Assembly (NCBI GenBank): GCA_963920705.1
Contig: OY987225.1
Span: forward strand, 34,449,458-34,513,457
Length of the DNA stretch: 64,000 nt
Reading direction: 5' to 3'
Origin: Odiellus spinosus
Lineage: Eukaryota; Arthropoda; Arachnida; Opiliones; Phalangiidae
Positions within the stretch are counted from its first letter, which is position 1, and each line of letters starts with the position of its first letter. Below, piece by piece: positions 22,463-33,972 of the stretch. The translations under genes were made by a program, and so were the position numbers. A model generated the notes under the pieces. That model was not told the origin of the DNA, did no database searches, and saw only the letters and a list, made by a program, of their open reading frames with translations.

Positions 22463-22813
22463 CTAAAATGAAGCTAATGCTTGTGCTGCAATTAATATCA
22501 CGCATGAAGAGAGTATTTAATTGGCTCCACCAACACGAAAGCAATTACGCCGCCGACCATACCCCCCCTTTCCCCCTCTCGCTTCCACCATTAGAGAAAT
22601 CTCAAGAAAATTACTCAACGAAAGACTAGTATAAACCATTTTTTTTAAAACTTTAATATTTAAACAAATCCTTAGAAAGTTGAAATGGAAAAGGAAATCG
22701 CGCACGAGGTAATCTTTCACTATCATCGATATATACGTATTTCCGGCCAACGAATGAAGTCGCGTATGACGTCACTCACCAGTCTTTCCACCCGAGAGAG
22801 ATTAAAAAAATAT

Positions 22814-23092
22814 TTAAAGGGAAGGTGAAAAGGAACGAAATGATTTTTATTGATGAATTCTAAAACTGTTAAAAAAATCATGGCCAAAATCAGGTTTTCC
22901 AATTGTTTTGGTACAATTCTAACAAATACACTTCCCGAATGTTTTACTAAACGCAAATGGGCATTTGTTGGTCCCCAAAATAACTTTTTCGTAATAATTA
23001 AGATATATAGTTACTACAAAAAGTTACTTTTTTGGCCACAAAAAATCTTTAACGTGCTCAGAATAATTTTTTTCATTTCACCTTCCCTTTAA
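22814..23092. mobile_element. TTAA-type MITE, 279 bp, matching ends
   Basis: Both ends read TTAAAGGGAAGGTGAAA, perfectly inverted over 17 bp, with TTAA at 22814-22817 and 23089-23092. The TTAA target and TTAAAGG start fit the Kolobok/T2 group; piggyBac also uses TTAA but usually has CCC-type ends. No transposase, so it is non-autonomous. It is the cleanest copy of its kind here. The ORFs at 22723-22956 and 22850-23092 lie partly or wholly within it and are not genes. Confidence 0.85.
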
Positions 23093-23189
23093 ATATTTTT
23101 ATTTTTTATTTTTCAAATTAAAATCTAAGTTGTCAAGCAAACTTCCTAAAGATTAATATATATTCTTATAGTTAGCCACCATATTCTAC

Positions 23190-23252
23190 GCGGCGGGGAG
23201 GGGGTTTAAATTCTGGGGGTTAGTGGGGTGTAAAGAGGGTGGGGGTGTGAGA
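23190..23252 (+). other. G-rich tract, possible G-quadruplex
   Basis: Several runs of 4-5 G occur within 60 bp (GGCGGGGAGGGGG, TGGGGGTTAGTGGGG, GGGTGGGGGTG) on the + strand. This satisfies the usual four-run pattern for quadruplex formation. Function unknown. Confidence 0.6.
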
Positions 23253-26030
23253 TTGTAGACTTCACCGAGAGGAAACAATGATTGGCTTCTCCGAGGGTGA
23301 ATTGTTTCGTGGTAAGCGAAGCGCTAAGAGAATCACAAATTAAATCGTCATTAAGATTATTTCTAAATACACCCGCGCGCTCACGGTTTGATAGTCAAGG
23401 TAGCTTCCGACGCGCTTAAACTACAAGTACAGGAAGATAAAAAAGAAATTGTAATTAGCACTAGAAAGCTTCTATTATTATTATGATTATGATTATATCC
23501 CGTGCGAAGCTCCAAGTTTCCAATGAGGAAAAGAAAATGCCGATGCTTATAAATATTCTAATAATGGTTACGCTCAGTAATACTACATAATTACTAACAT
23601 CCTGCCGAGTAACCCGTACACCCCCAAAATATATATTTAAGCCTCCCCCATTCACTAGATTAACGCTATAGATCTTTATAACAAAAGATTTCGCCAAAAA
23701 ATATTTACCATTTTAACTGAATTTTAATACGGTTCGTGTGATTTCCAGAAAATTGAAATTAATCAAAATACTAAAATTAAAATGGACCTTATCATTGGTC
23801 ACGTGAGATAATAGCGAAATCACGTGATCATGACGTAATATTATATTAAATTGAATTTTAATACGATTAAATTAAAAATTTTAAATTTTTAGCTCCAAGT
23901 TTCCCTTTAAATCTAATTTTTCCAAAATAAAATTCTAATCAAAACTTAAATATAAAAGTTAATTTCCTTAATCGTACTTTGAAGTAATTTCATTTGTTAT
24001 AAATTTCTGTACAAACTTTAACTTGGGGTGAGGCTTTTTTTTATTGGCGCAAACTTTTAATTTTATTTAATTATATTTTAAGTTTATCACGGAGGTCTCG
24101 GCACTTTTAAATAAAATATAAAGAAAAAGATCTGAAGAAAATTTTCTTTTAAAAATTCGTAGAAATTAAAAATGGTGGCGGGAATTTTTAATGACTTTAG
24201 AAGCTTAATATTTTATATCTAAAACTTCCGAAACGTAATTTTCTTATAATCGTTATTTTTCGTACTCTTAAGATTTATACAAAGTAAAAAAAAATACTAA
24301 AAACACTAAATTAAATATGGCCGCCCGAAACTTAAAAACTAATTCATTTTTTCCTTAAATATTTTTCAGATCTATACCGTAGACTTTACAGTCTTGAAAG
24401 GGGGATAAAATCCCAATTAAAAACAAGTTTTTAAACTATAATTTCATTCCCTTTTACGATTGAATTTAAATATAGCGGGGCCAAATTTCGGAATCTCACG
24501 ATTTCTTCTCGCTCGAGTCGTAAACAATTTGAATTTTCAACGAATACAAAAGCTAGCCTTCTTATATTTATCTATATCGTTTGCTATAGATTAAAAGGGG
24601 GTTTTAACTTCGTACGAATTGAATTTCGAACAAATACCGGATTTAAATAAATGACCCGAACGGGCCGTGTTTTAATAGTTTTGCACTTTTTGCTCAAAAT
24701 TGGTGAATTTTTTTTTTTAGAAGAAAATTATGGTAAGCGCCCCCAAATTATGTCACGATTGTTTACACCTATCTTTAGGGTTCAAAAATTATTAAGTAAT
24801 TATCTTTATCGCGAAAGAAAAATTTAAACTATCCCCAAACTAACGAAAACACCTGTAAAACAAATTAGTTCCAATTTAATATTGAACCTCTTACAACCTA
24901 ACTAACCTTTTAATTTAGCGCCATCTATAGGTATTAAATTATTTTATATATTAAACACTATATCCTAGCAGACGACAAAATATAGTGACGATTCATTTTT
25001 AGTTTTCAGCACCTATAAAAATATCCTTAGTCTATTTCGTATGAAAATTAAATATATAGAAATAATATTAAGCGTAGAATTAATCCCCATTGAAAACTGA
25101 TTTTTATTAATTCTAGCGCGAGATTTCATAGATCAATTGGAATTTTCAAAACGCGCTAATGTATTCCCCTTACCATCTCCACGCGAACAAATCATGGATA
25201 TAAAAAGGGGTCTTATCTTTTCACGCGATGAAAACAAAGGTAGTTCATTCGTTTCAGTTCCGAGCTCGCGCGTTCGTGATACAGCTCGCGAATTTGCGCG
25301 TGCTTTCGTCTTTTATTTAATTCGCGTGATACCGATTTAAAAGTTCAGCGCGCGCGAAGCTATTCCCTTTTAATATCCCAGTAACCTATTAAGGGTGGCG
25401 TAGCTTCGTAGGCGGTGAAAACTCAAAGAGGTTAATTGTTCGGTTTTTAATTAGTGAAACGTGTTGCTGCTCGGCAGCGCGAGGGTTAAATAAAAAAAAA
25501 AAAAAAAAAAATCTCGTCACGCGGTGGTTAGATAGTAATAAAAGAAAAACCATCTTGGAATAGGAAACCTTTTTTTTTTTTGGTGAAGGGAGATGTTTTA
25601 AAGGGAAAACGAACGTTCTTTTTAAGCGGTGGTTGTTGAATTGGCGGCGTGTAGCGTGACTGGCGAGGAGTGGGGAAAGCCTAGGTTCTTCATTAATGGG
25701 GGTTCACTCGCGCGCCAGTCTCATCCCGTAATTACCGCCCGGTAAATCACCTTATAAGAGAGAATCCCCGACGCCCGCAAACATCTCAAACAAAAAACTG
25801 TATAAATAGCGTATTAAAAATCGTGTAAAGTCGGTGGGAAGAAACGTACAGGAATAGAAATATAGCAGGTGATAGACGATGAACATTCCCAAATGAATTT
25901 TATATTAGGGATAGATTTTATTATTTAGATATATAGAAACTTATAGATACTTCAAGTTTATATTTAATTTATAGTGTTCATTTTTAATTAAAATCAATTT
26001 TATTTAAATTGAAATTATTTTAAATAATTG
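23253..26030. other. intergenic DNA, one MITE fragment
   Basis: Near 23797-23845 there are two CACGTG boxes and TGACGT in a context (AGCGAAATCACGTGATC) shared with the E-box MITE family, so a fragment of it lies here. 25100-25350 and 25460-25760 are less AT-rich, with CGCG words; the 67-codon frame at 25137-25340 is not recognised. GGCGGCG near 25640 and CCTTATAAG near 25750 might be promoter parts but are too weak to call. Confidence 0.4.
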
Positions 26031-26039
26031 CCAAAATTT

Positions 26040-26232
26040 GACATTTAAAATTCCCTGACTTTTCCAGGTTTTCCCTTGACCATCTATGTCCATTTTCCCT
26101 GACCAAATGACTATACAATATATTCCCATTTTTTGGCACGATTATTAAATTCCCTGACTTTTCCCTGACCTTTAAACCCAGCTTTCAAATTCCCTGACTT
26201 CTTCAGGTTTTTCCAGATATTCCCTGAACATC
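26040..26232. repeat. TTCCCTGAC repeat cluster
   Basis: AAATTCCCTGACTTTTCCAGG occurs at the start, followed by several degenerate relatives (TTTCCCTTGACC, AATTCCCTGACTTTTCCCTG) to 26230. Same family as at 15.7 and 37.8 kb. Confidence 0.8.
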
Positions 26233-27247
26233 ACACGCCTAATAATAAAAATCTATAATCTAATTACTAACGTCATCACGTGACTAAATCACCGTATCAG
26301 ATAGCATCACGTACGCATTCCTAAGTTTAAATTAAGTCTAATATTAGCGTAATATTAATTACCATCAAATTACCGTAAATTAACTAAAATATATTTAAAA
26401 AAATATTTTTAATCGCGCTTTATATACGCAAAATTACAACCTAAGAAAGGTAACCTTATTCCCAAAGAATAACCGGTTTTTCCAATCGTAATTTAAATCC
26501 ATTCTAAGGTCGTAACTAATTCGAAATAATTTTGGCTTAATAACTTTTGACAATCGTCGTATATTATTTTAATCGTACTAAAATTTTAATGGCGGCGTCT
26601 AGAGAGACCTATTTAAACGTTAAAAACTCGGACTGCGGGCCCCTGGAGATTATTAGAAGATAGAATATAATATAATATAGCTTAGAAGGAAAATTCGTGA
26701 CTCGTTTCAGTCATTTTGCTATAATTATACGGAAAAACACAATAATTAAAAATAATGAACTTTAGCGGCGAAATCAAATTTCCCAGATTCGAAGCTAAGG
26801 CGTTAAGAACCCGAGCGAGATAGAGATAGAGAGAGAAAGATATTTATCCAAGCAAAGCGGAGATTTCGAAGCTTATACATCCATCGCGCGGCTAACAGAT
26901 TTTAAAAACCGCCTGGATGCGTGGCCTTGTTAAAAGCCAGCCAAGAACATATATGTACATATTATAAACGAAAAAAAAAAAAAAAGATACATAGATATAT
27001 AAAATACGTATAAAAGTTATCTAGCCCGAGGCGACCGAAATTCGTCAGAATATACAAATTTAAGTTGGCACAACGAGCCGATAACACGCACGCAACGTAA
27101 CCTCAACTTAAAAACCGAAACGACAAAATTAAAGGACGACTCTCACGACGGTTTTTATACGTTTAAGACGTTATAATGAAATTGGATATTATTGATAGTA
27201 ATTTAATCGGATAGAACGTTTTCTAAGCTTTCCTACGAGCTTAATTA
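26233..27247. other. intergenic DNA without a gene
   Basis: Mixed AT-rich sequence. AACGTCATCACGTGAC near 26269 is another CRE-plus-E-box pair. A (GA)-rich patch lies near 26820. No exon. Confidence 0.4.
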
Positions 27248-27529
27248 CGTCAAAATCGGTTGATAATTAACAAAGTTATGATTTTTTAAATATTTATCTA
27301 TCGGGTGCCATTATTAATAATATTAAAATCACGTGCTTGATTTTTATTTAAGTCACAATAACGCGCGCGCGCTCTTAATAATTTAGCGCGTGCAATAAAA
27401 TATTAAAATCACGCGCTTGTTTTTTATTTACGGCATAATAACGGGCGCGCGCTTAGTGAATAATTTAGCGCGCGCATTATAATTAATCTTAAAATTCGTA
27501 ACTTTGTTAATTATCAACCGATTTGGACG
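27248..27529. mobile_element. foldback element with inner 85-bp duplication
   Basis: Arms CGTCAAAATCGGTTGATAAT...AACAAAGTTA (27248-27281) and their near-complement (27497-27529) are inverted. Between them a block of about 85 bp is repeated twice: ATATTAAAATCAC, then a GCGCGCGCTC stretch, then AATTTAGCGCG. The arm sequence AACTTTGTTAATTATC...CCGA is related to the tandem family at 29.76-30.5 kb, so the two probably share an origin. Confidence 0.7.
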
Positions 27530-29760
27530 AAATCGGATTCATTTTAAAGGTCTAATTGAGATCCATCCACATCCGTAAGAATGTAAATAATAAAATTAAA
27601 AATTTACGTTAAACTTATCCTTTAAATACCTACAACAAATTATAGTTTCGATATGCAAACCGAATAAAAAAAAAAGTTTAAATAAATACGAACGTATTTG
27701 ATACGGTAGAGCGGGCAAAAAAGCCACGAAAACCCGACGACGAAAACTAATTATAACTTTAACAGCCCGACCTCGCTGGAAAAAAAAAACGATTGTTTAG
27801 CCACCAATTAAGGTTAAATTTCTCTTATGAAGCAATAGTTAATGGTAGACCTAACGCTCGCTTACTGGTTCAATCATTTTTTAACACTATTTAACTATAT
27901 AGTTAAATTTAAATTATATATTTATATATCGGGAAACAATTTTCAAGTTTCAACTATTTATAAAAATGCACTAACCTTCTTGGAATCATTTTTGACAATA
28001 AAAACATGTTTTTTTAATCGTTAACTAGTTCGTAAAGCGCTTTAGAGGGGAGGGGGGGTTAAAGAAATTATTTTTCTTGAAAATTTTACGTTTCGAAATC
28101 GAACAAAAGTCAATCATATTTTTTTTTTATACTTAAATTATCTCAAAAATAAAAATAAAAAAACATTTTTATTCTATAATTGGCGTTTGTGGCGGAATTA
28201 CTTATAATCTAAAAATGTGACCCAGATAAAACCCTACTTAACATTAAGATTAAAAAAAGAAAATGAGAAATCCCCAATCGAAATAGAAGGCTATAATCGT
28301 ACGTTTTTAAAAATTGAATTTTTAAAAATCTCATTTATCCTAATTCAATTCGTTTTAAAGAGTTTTATTACCATATAACGAATATTATTAATTTTTTTTT
28401 TTTGAGTAGTTGAATAGTTTGAATGGTGACGGGCTACAGGCTGGTTAGTTATCCAATTCAAGCTCGGCCTCAAAAAACGGACTATCCTATCAATTAACAA
28501 AACTGGTTTCGACTCCCACAATTCTTATTAGCGTTCCCTTTAAAAAGCATTTTTAAATACAAAAACATTCTTATACCTCCCCCCTTCAAAAGGAAAAAAG
28601 AAATAACACTTAAAAAGATTTTAAAGGGAAACTATACTCACAAATAAATAAAAAAAAATTGACACTACGCCCCATATATCAATAAATCAAGTTAATAAAT
28701 ATATTTCGAGGGGCTAACGACTTGCCTAAAATCTGTAATGATTGCAGCCTTTGGTAGTGCTAATTGCGTAGTCAGTTACCTAATCATTTTAGTGGAGTGA
28801 AAGCTACGGGCGTGTACAGCGATTACGGGGAGTGGTCAACCCATCGATATATTGTTAAAAAATCAAATTATCCGTTTTGTACGCGATTTTATGGATTTAA
28901 CAAAGCTTTCAAAATGACATAGATAATTACCTCGTCGCCAGGTTCATAGGCGGAATTATTAATTAAATTCTATGAAATATTAAAGACTATCCTAATAATA
29001 AAGGTAAAAATAATCTTCAGGACATTCCGAGTTCAAATATTGGGAGATTATAGGAACCATGAAATTTCCCTAAATATTTTTCTATAAATTTCAGTGTTAT
29101 TTTGTTCGGTTAAAATTGACACGCAACTAGTAAATTTTCTAATTAAGATTAATTTACAGGGAGACTTTGTTTAGGCGAGACTTTCCCTTAAGAGCTGAAT
29201 GGTATCAATGGTAAGAATACAACGGAGATATAAAAGGCGCGCGGGGTTTTTTTTTTTTCTAGGCATTCGTCCAATAGCGTGATTCTTGAAAGTAATTAAC
29301 CTAAAAACGTAGTTCATTTTATATTTCGAGTGCATTTATATCCTAATCGTATTAAAGGGCTTTAATTAGACGGAATTAAACAAATTGATTTGAACTAAAT
29401 AATTCGCGAAAGAGGGTGGAGGGAAATTTTTACGTTTCCTGTTTGAACAAAATGACTCACGTTTAAAAACCTTTTTGCACATTTTTTTCTGTTAAATACT
29501 TCTTTCACCGTTCGTTAATTTTTCTTAAAAACGATTACGCTTTAGAGAGAAATTTCCCTAATGAATTATTAACACGGCGAATTCCTAATTAAAAACGACA
29601 GAGGAGGAGGAAAATGAACTTTAAAAAAGTTTACTAAGAAAATTTCTCAATATTTTAAAATAATTCAATGACGTCATTATCGAATGATTTTTCAATTCAT
29701 TAGAAAATTAAGGAATGATGATGCGATTTTTTGTGACACATGGTTTGCGAAACTATTTAT
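27530..29760. other. intergenic DNA without a gene
   Basis: AT-rich. TTAA-type ends face away from each other at 28540 and 28622. The 60-codon frame at 27842-28024 is AT-biased noise. The stretch 28690-28870 is less AT-rich, with an unassigned inverted character (TAATGATTGCAG ... CTAATCATTT). Confidence 0.4.
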
Positions 29761-30520
29761 AACTTCGTTAATTATCGTCCGAATTTGATCTTAGTTGTCC
29801 CATTTTGTAGCTAAGATTAAGTTCTATCTAAATCTATTATTTCTTCCAAACTGAAAAAGATTTTAATCACATTTTATGGGTATTTTCGAAAAACCTAAAA
29901 CTACGATTTTTTTATTGGTTAATTAATATAACTTTGTTAGGATTGGTCCGAACTTGACTTAATCGGTCCCATTTTGAAGCTACGATTAAGATCTATCTAA
30001 ATCCATTACATCCCCCAAACTGAAAAAGATTTTAATCACATTTTATGGGTATTTTCGAAAAACTATGATTTTTAATGATTTTTAAATTAATATAACTTCG
30101 TTAATATTGGTCCGAATTTGACTTAATCGGTCCCATTTTGAAGCTACGATTAAGATCTATCTAAATCCATTACATCCCCCAAACTGAAAAAGATTTTAAT
30201 CACATTTTATGGGTATTTTCGAAAAACTATGATTTTTAATGATTTGTAAATTAATATAACTTCGTTAATATTGGTCCGAATTTGACGTAATCGGTCCCAT
30301 TTTGTAGCTAAGATTAAGCTCTATCTAAATCTATTACTTTCACCAAACTGAAACTTATATTAAATACAATTTCAATTAAATAAACTTAATAATACCCATT
30401 AATATTTATATATAATTATAAATTTATATAACTTTGTTAATAATGGTCCGAATTTGACGAAATTTGTCTTATTTTGAAGCTACAACCGAGTTCAATCCCA
30501 TTCCAACATTTTCCTAAACC
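29761..30520. repeat. tandem repeat, 164-172-bp unit, about 5 copies
   Basis: The unit starts AACTTCGTTAATATTGGTCC, continues GAATTTGACTTAATCGGTCC and CATTTTGAAGCTACGATTAA, and ends in TTTTCGAAAAAC. Copies begin at 29761, 29930, 30094, 30258 and 30430. The second and third are most alike, and the outer ones diverge. Nucleosome-like length and AT-richness give it a satellite look, but the array is short. Confidence 0.88.
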
Positions 30521-31258
30521 AAAAACGAAATAAAACTTAATATATATTTGAATCATTGAACAATGGAAATTTGTTGTGTTTAATTAATAGTCAAAGCTAT
30601 AGTTTATAATATTAACATTCTTTCCATCAGGCGATTATAATTAGCAATAGGAAAAAAATTTCCACGAAACAATTAGTACGAAAATTATAGATATTTTCGT
30701 CTAAATCTGTTTCGACAAAGTTGCCGAGGTTTCGAGGAATTAAAACTGTAGACGCAGCTGAGAAACTAAAAGCCATAAGTCGGTTCAAAAAAAAGTCAGA
30801 ACTATTTTCATCACTACCTGGTTTAATATAGAGTATTAATCCGCGAGGGATTCCGATATATTCTTAAATAAAGCTGGAACTAGAGTCTATAATGTACGCT
30901 TCATGAGAAAAATATAATAATAATATAAAAGCAAAGGAAGGAAATTAAAAAAAATAAAAAAATAAGCCTTAGTTGCTGCCAAAATTCTTAATTAACTTGG
31001 CACGAAAATTAACGTGCCACGATAATTAAACAACATAGAACACCTTGATAGCAATTCAGCTTAAACTTACCCTCTACTCTGTCTACATTAGCCGGGGCCA
31101 AAAAAATATAAAGGTATATTGAAATATAAATTATAAATTTTGATTTATCATAATTATTTATATTTATCAAATTTACTGCCCTAATTATCATAAATTGTTT
31201 ATTTAAAATTTAGGTTCGAAGAATAAAATTTTAAACAGCTATATAATCAGTAAAATAC

Positions 31259-31487
31259 CTAAAGGGATACTGAAATATACAGAAAATTATATTTTTCATA
31301 ATTAAATTGATAAATTTTAAAAATTTATTTTGAATTATGATTAAAAAATTAAAATTATTACAAAATACCTAAAGGGATACTGAAATATAAACTATATATT
31401 TCGTAATAAATTAAATATTAAAAATTTTACAAATTATTTTATTTTTAAATTTTAAAAGTTATAATTTGAATTTCAATATCCCTTTAA
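31259..31487. mobile_element. TTAA-type MITE, two overlapping copies
   Basis: CTAAAGGGATACTGAAATAT occurs at 31259 and 31369, and the right end at 31470-31487 is TTTCAATATCCCTTTAA. The inner pair 31369-31487 (119 bp) forms an inverted repeat; the outer copy shares the same right end or has lost its own. The first base of TTAA is mutated to C on the left. The interior is A/T palindromic. Confidence 0.65.
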
Positions 31488-32388
31488 AATATGGGGATTA
31501 ATAAAACACGATATACTATCTCAGAATATTAATTACAATTTTGGATTTTTTCCCAAATTTTTATTTAAAAAAAAAAATATATTAAAAAATGAATTTTATT
31601 TTTTTATTTTTTTGTAATTAGAAACGGTGTTCACCACACCGTGGAGTTGGTGTTAAGAGGTCATATGTTATTAATACAACGTAAATGAACATTTTTACCA
31701 TCTCCTCCTCCTCCAAAAATATATAAAAACCCATTAATTTTGGCGGGAAACTAAACGCCAAAAGCGGCGTCCGTTTTTGAGTACTAAACTTAGTCACTAA
31801 GCGAATCTTTTCGCACCCTTAAATCGGCTGTTTTTTCGCTTATATGGTATATAAATTAAACCCCTTTCTAAGAATGCAATTAGCTATAAAAATCATTAGT
31901 CCATTACGAGGCCAGCCAGCGAAATCATACCCGGGCAATTTTTTTCGATTAGCATAAATTAACAAAAATTGGTAATTAACTCTATATCGCGGTTTCGGAG
32001 TAATTTAACCAAAACTACTTTAAATTCAACGAGGTTTAACGTTGGATATTACTCCGCTTCAGCTTCGTTAAGTTTGTTAACCGAGCCTTTGACCGAAGCG
32101 TAGGGATAAAAATATATAAAAAGGTATACGATTTTGGCCCACGCAACTTTCAAAAAAATCGACCTTCGAAAATTACACCTATACAGGCGATAACGTAATT
32201 AAAAATTCCCAACACATTTTGATATCATCAGTATAGCGGATAATATTAATAACTTGGAAGATATTTCGGGGCTGAAAATATCAAGAGAGGTTGAAATGAG
32301 AAAATTCATTTCAATAAATTACTAAGGAATTTGAGAGGGGGGAATTTTACGCGGTTAAAATCACGCGCTACTTTTATAGTTAGAAAAC
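31488..32388. other. intergenic DNA without a gene
   Basis: AT-rich, with a short hairpin near 31627 (GGTGTTCACCACACC). 31740-32110 is more mixed in composition, but no frame is convincing. Confidence 0.4.
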
Positions 32389-33095
32389 TGCGCGAGAAAA
32401 ATCGCGCGCTTTTGCGGAGGGAAAGAAAGAAGGCGCGAGAAAAATCATGCGCTTTTTGTACTAAAGCCGGATGCACACAGACCTATTTTCACGCGTTTTA
32501 CGCTCACGCGCTAATGGTTCTTCTATGAGCGCTCGAGCGTGAAACGCGTGAAAATAGGTCTGTGTGCATCCGCCTTAAAAGAAAGAAGGCGCGAGAAAAA
32601 CCACGCGCTTTTTGAACAGAAAGAAAGAAGGGCGCGAGAAAAATCACGCGCTTTTTGTACTAAAAGAAAGAAGGGCGCGAGAAAAATCACGCGTTTTTGA
32701 ACAGAAAGAAAGAAGGCGCGAGAAAAATCACGCGCTTTTTGTACTAAAAGAAAGAAGGCGCGAGAAAAACCACGCGCTTTTTGAACAGAAAGAAAGAAGG
32801 CGCGAGAAAAATCACGCGCTTTTTGTACTAAAAGAAAGAAGGCGCGAGAAAAAGCACGCGCTTTTTGAACAGAAAGAAAGAAGGGCGCGAGAAAAATCAC
32901 GCGCTTTTTGTACTAAAAGAAAGAAGGCGCGAGAAAAACCACGCGCTTTTTGAACAGAAAGAAAGAAGGCGCGAGAAAAATCACGCGCTTTTTGTACTAA
33001 AAGAAAGAAGGCGCGAGAAAAATCACGCGCTTTTTGTACTAAAAGAAAGAAGGGCGCGAGAAAAACCACGCGTTTTTGGAAGGAAAAAGGAAAGA
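32389..33095. repeat. tandem repeat, 42-bp unit in alternating pairs, ~14 units
   Basis: Each unit is GAAAGAAGGCGCGAGAAAAA followed by TCACGCGCTTTTTG (or CCACGCGC...). Most units alternate between the tails TACTAAAA and AACAGAAA, giving an 84-85-bp dimer. The period is divisible by three, so frames stay open on both strands; these are artefacts. Units carry the inverted words GCGCGAG and CACGCGC. The array is split after the second unit by a hairpin element. Confidence 0.95.
32462..32578. mobile_element. hairpin MITE inserted in the 42-bp array
   Basis: Left arm CCGGATGCACACAGACCTAT, continuing TTTCACGCG, is matched by the right arm ending ATAGGTCTGTGTGCATCCG. The pair is separated by about 15-40 bp, so the element is essentially one hairpin of ~117 bp. 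Neighbouring array units supply the empty site (TACTAAAAGAAAG): the left flank ends TACTAAA and the right resumes TTAAAAGAAAG, consistent with a 4-bp TAAA duplication. No coding. Confidence 0.88.
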
Positions 33096-33622
33096 GACGC
33101 GAAGGAAAAAAGCTCGCGCTTAAACTGTCAGCGCGAATAAGATAGAAAAATGTAATTTAGCTAGAACAGCGGGTAGAAAAGTAGGATTTATTTCGTTATA
33201 AATAAAATGGCTATAATATAACTAAGCGCGTGGTTTTGTATAATTATCACCGAATAAATTATAGCGTCCCTTTTAATAGCTCTCTTTCTCGCCAAATATA
33301 CGACATCGTATTTGGGGTTATCATTAATAGGCGAAGCTTGTTTAATTTATAACGCGTATTTTTCTTCATAATCCTGGTATTTTTAATTAATGTTATATTT
33401 ATGCGCTAGAACAAATATTCATGAAGAGGTGTTTGTTGGTTATGTTCGCTTTATTCGCGACCAAATCTTTAATAAGAATCAAAACCGAAATAGATTCAAT
33501 TCCAAACTGGCTTTCAATCCGTGACGAAACGTCATATCTTTAGTATATAATGATGGCTTTATTACGAGAATCGGGTAAAATATTTGATATAAAGATTTAA
33601 AACTACGTGGAAGATTGTAATT
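33096..33622. other. intergenic DNA without a gene
   Basis: AT-rich sequence between the array and the next MITE. Nothing else visible. Confidence 0.4.
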
Positions 33623-33972
33623 TTAAAGTGACGCTGTCATTAATTTTAGCCAAGGCTTAAGAATTCAATTTTTAGTTTTGTTTTAACTATTAATAACTAA
33701 AATACAAGTTGACGCGCGTAAATTAAAATAAAATCTTAATTTAATTAGAAAACTATATCTAGAAATTTAAATTACCCACTTAATGACGTCGAGAATCACG
33801 TGACGAAGATGTACCTGATTTTATCTCCCAAAAAATGAAGATTTTAAAGCATATTAATATAATTTTCAGTGCTTTTTAAACACTATTTCTTAAAGATGAA
33901 TAAATTACCACCTCTCGGGCACTCATAAGCGTCCGCTAACGGCAAAACAAACTGGTGATAGCGTCACTTTAA
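33623..33972. mobile_element. TTAA-type MITE, 350 bp
   Basis: Ends are TTAAAGTGACGCTGTCA and, inverted, TTAAAGTGACGCTATCA: 16 of 17 identical with TTAA at both edges. The interior includes GACGTCGAGAATCACGTGACG near 33786, linking it to the E-box MITE family. No coding. Confidence 0.82.

Noticed and set aside
22347-23092. Cluster of overlapping frames of 65-87 codons on both strands
   Set aside because: They run through a poly-A tract of 26 bases and a MITE; composition and overlap on both strands argue against genes.
28440-28525. tRNA-like boxes (TGGTTAGTTATCC and GGTTTCGACTCC)
   Set aside because: The B-box-like word has an extra base relative to the consensus, and no cloverleaf stems can be paired, so neither a tRNA nor a tRNA-derived SINE is supported.
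32331-33140. Several frames of 65-125 codons on both strands with repetitive Lys/Arg/Glu or Phe/Ala/Ser peptides
   Set aside because: They are created by the 42-bp tandem repeat, whose period is a multiple of three and lacks stops.
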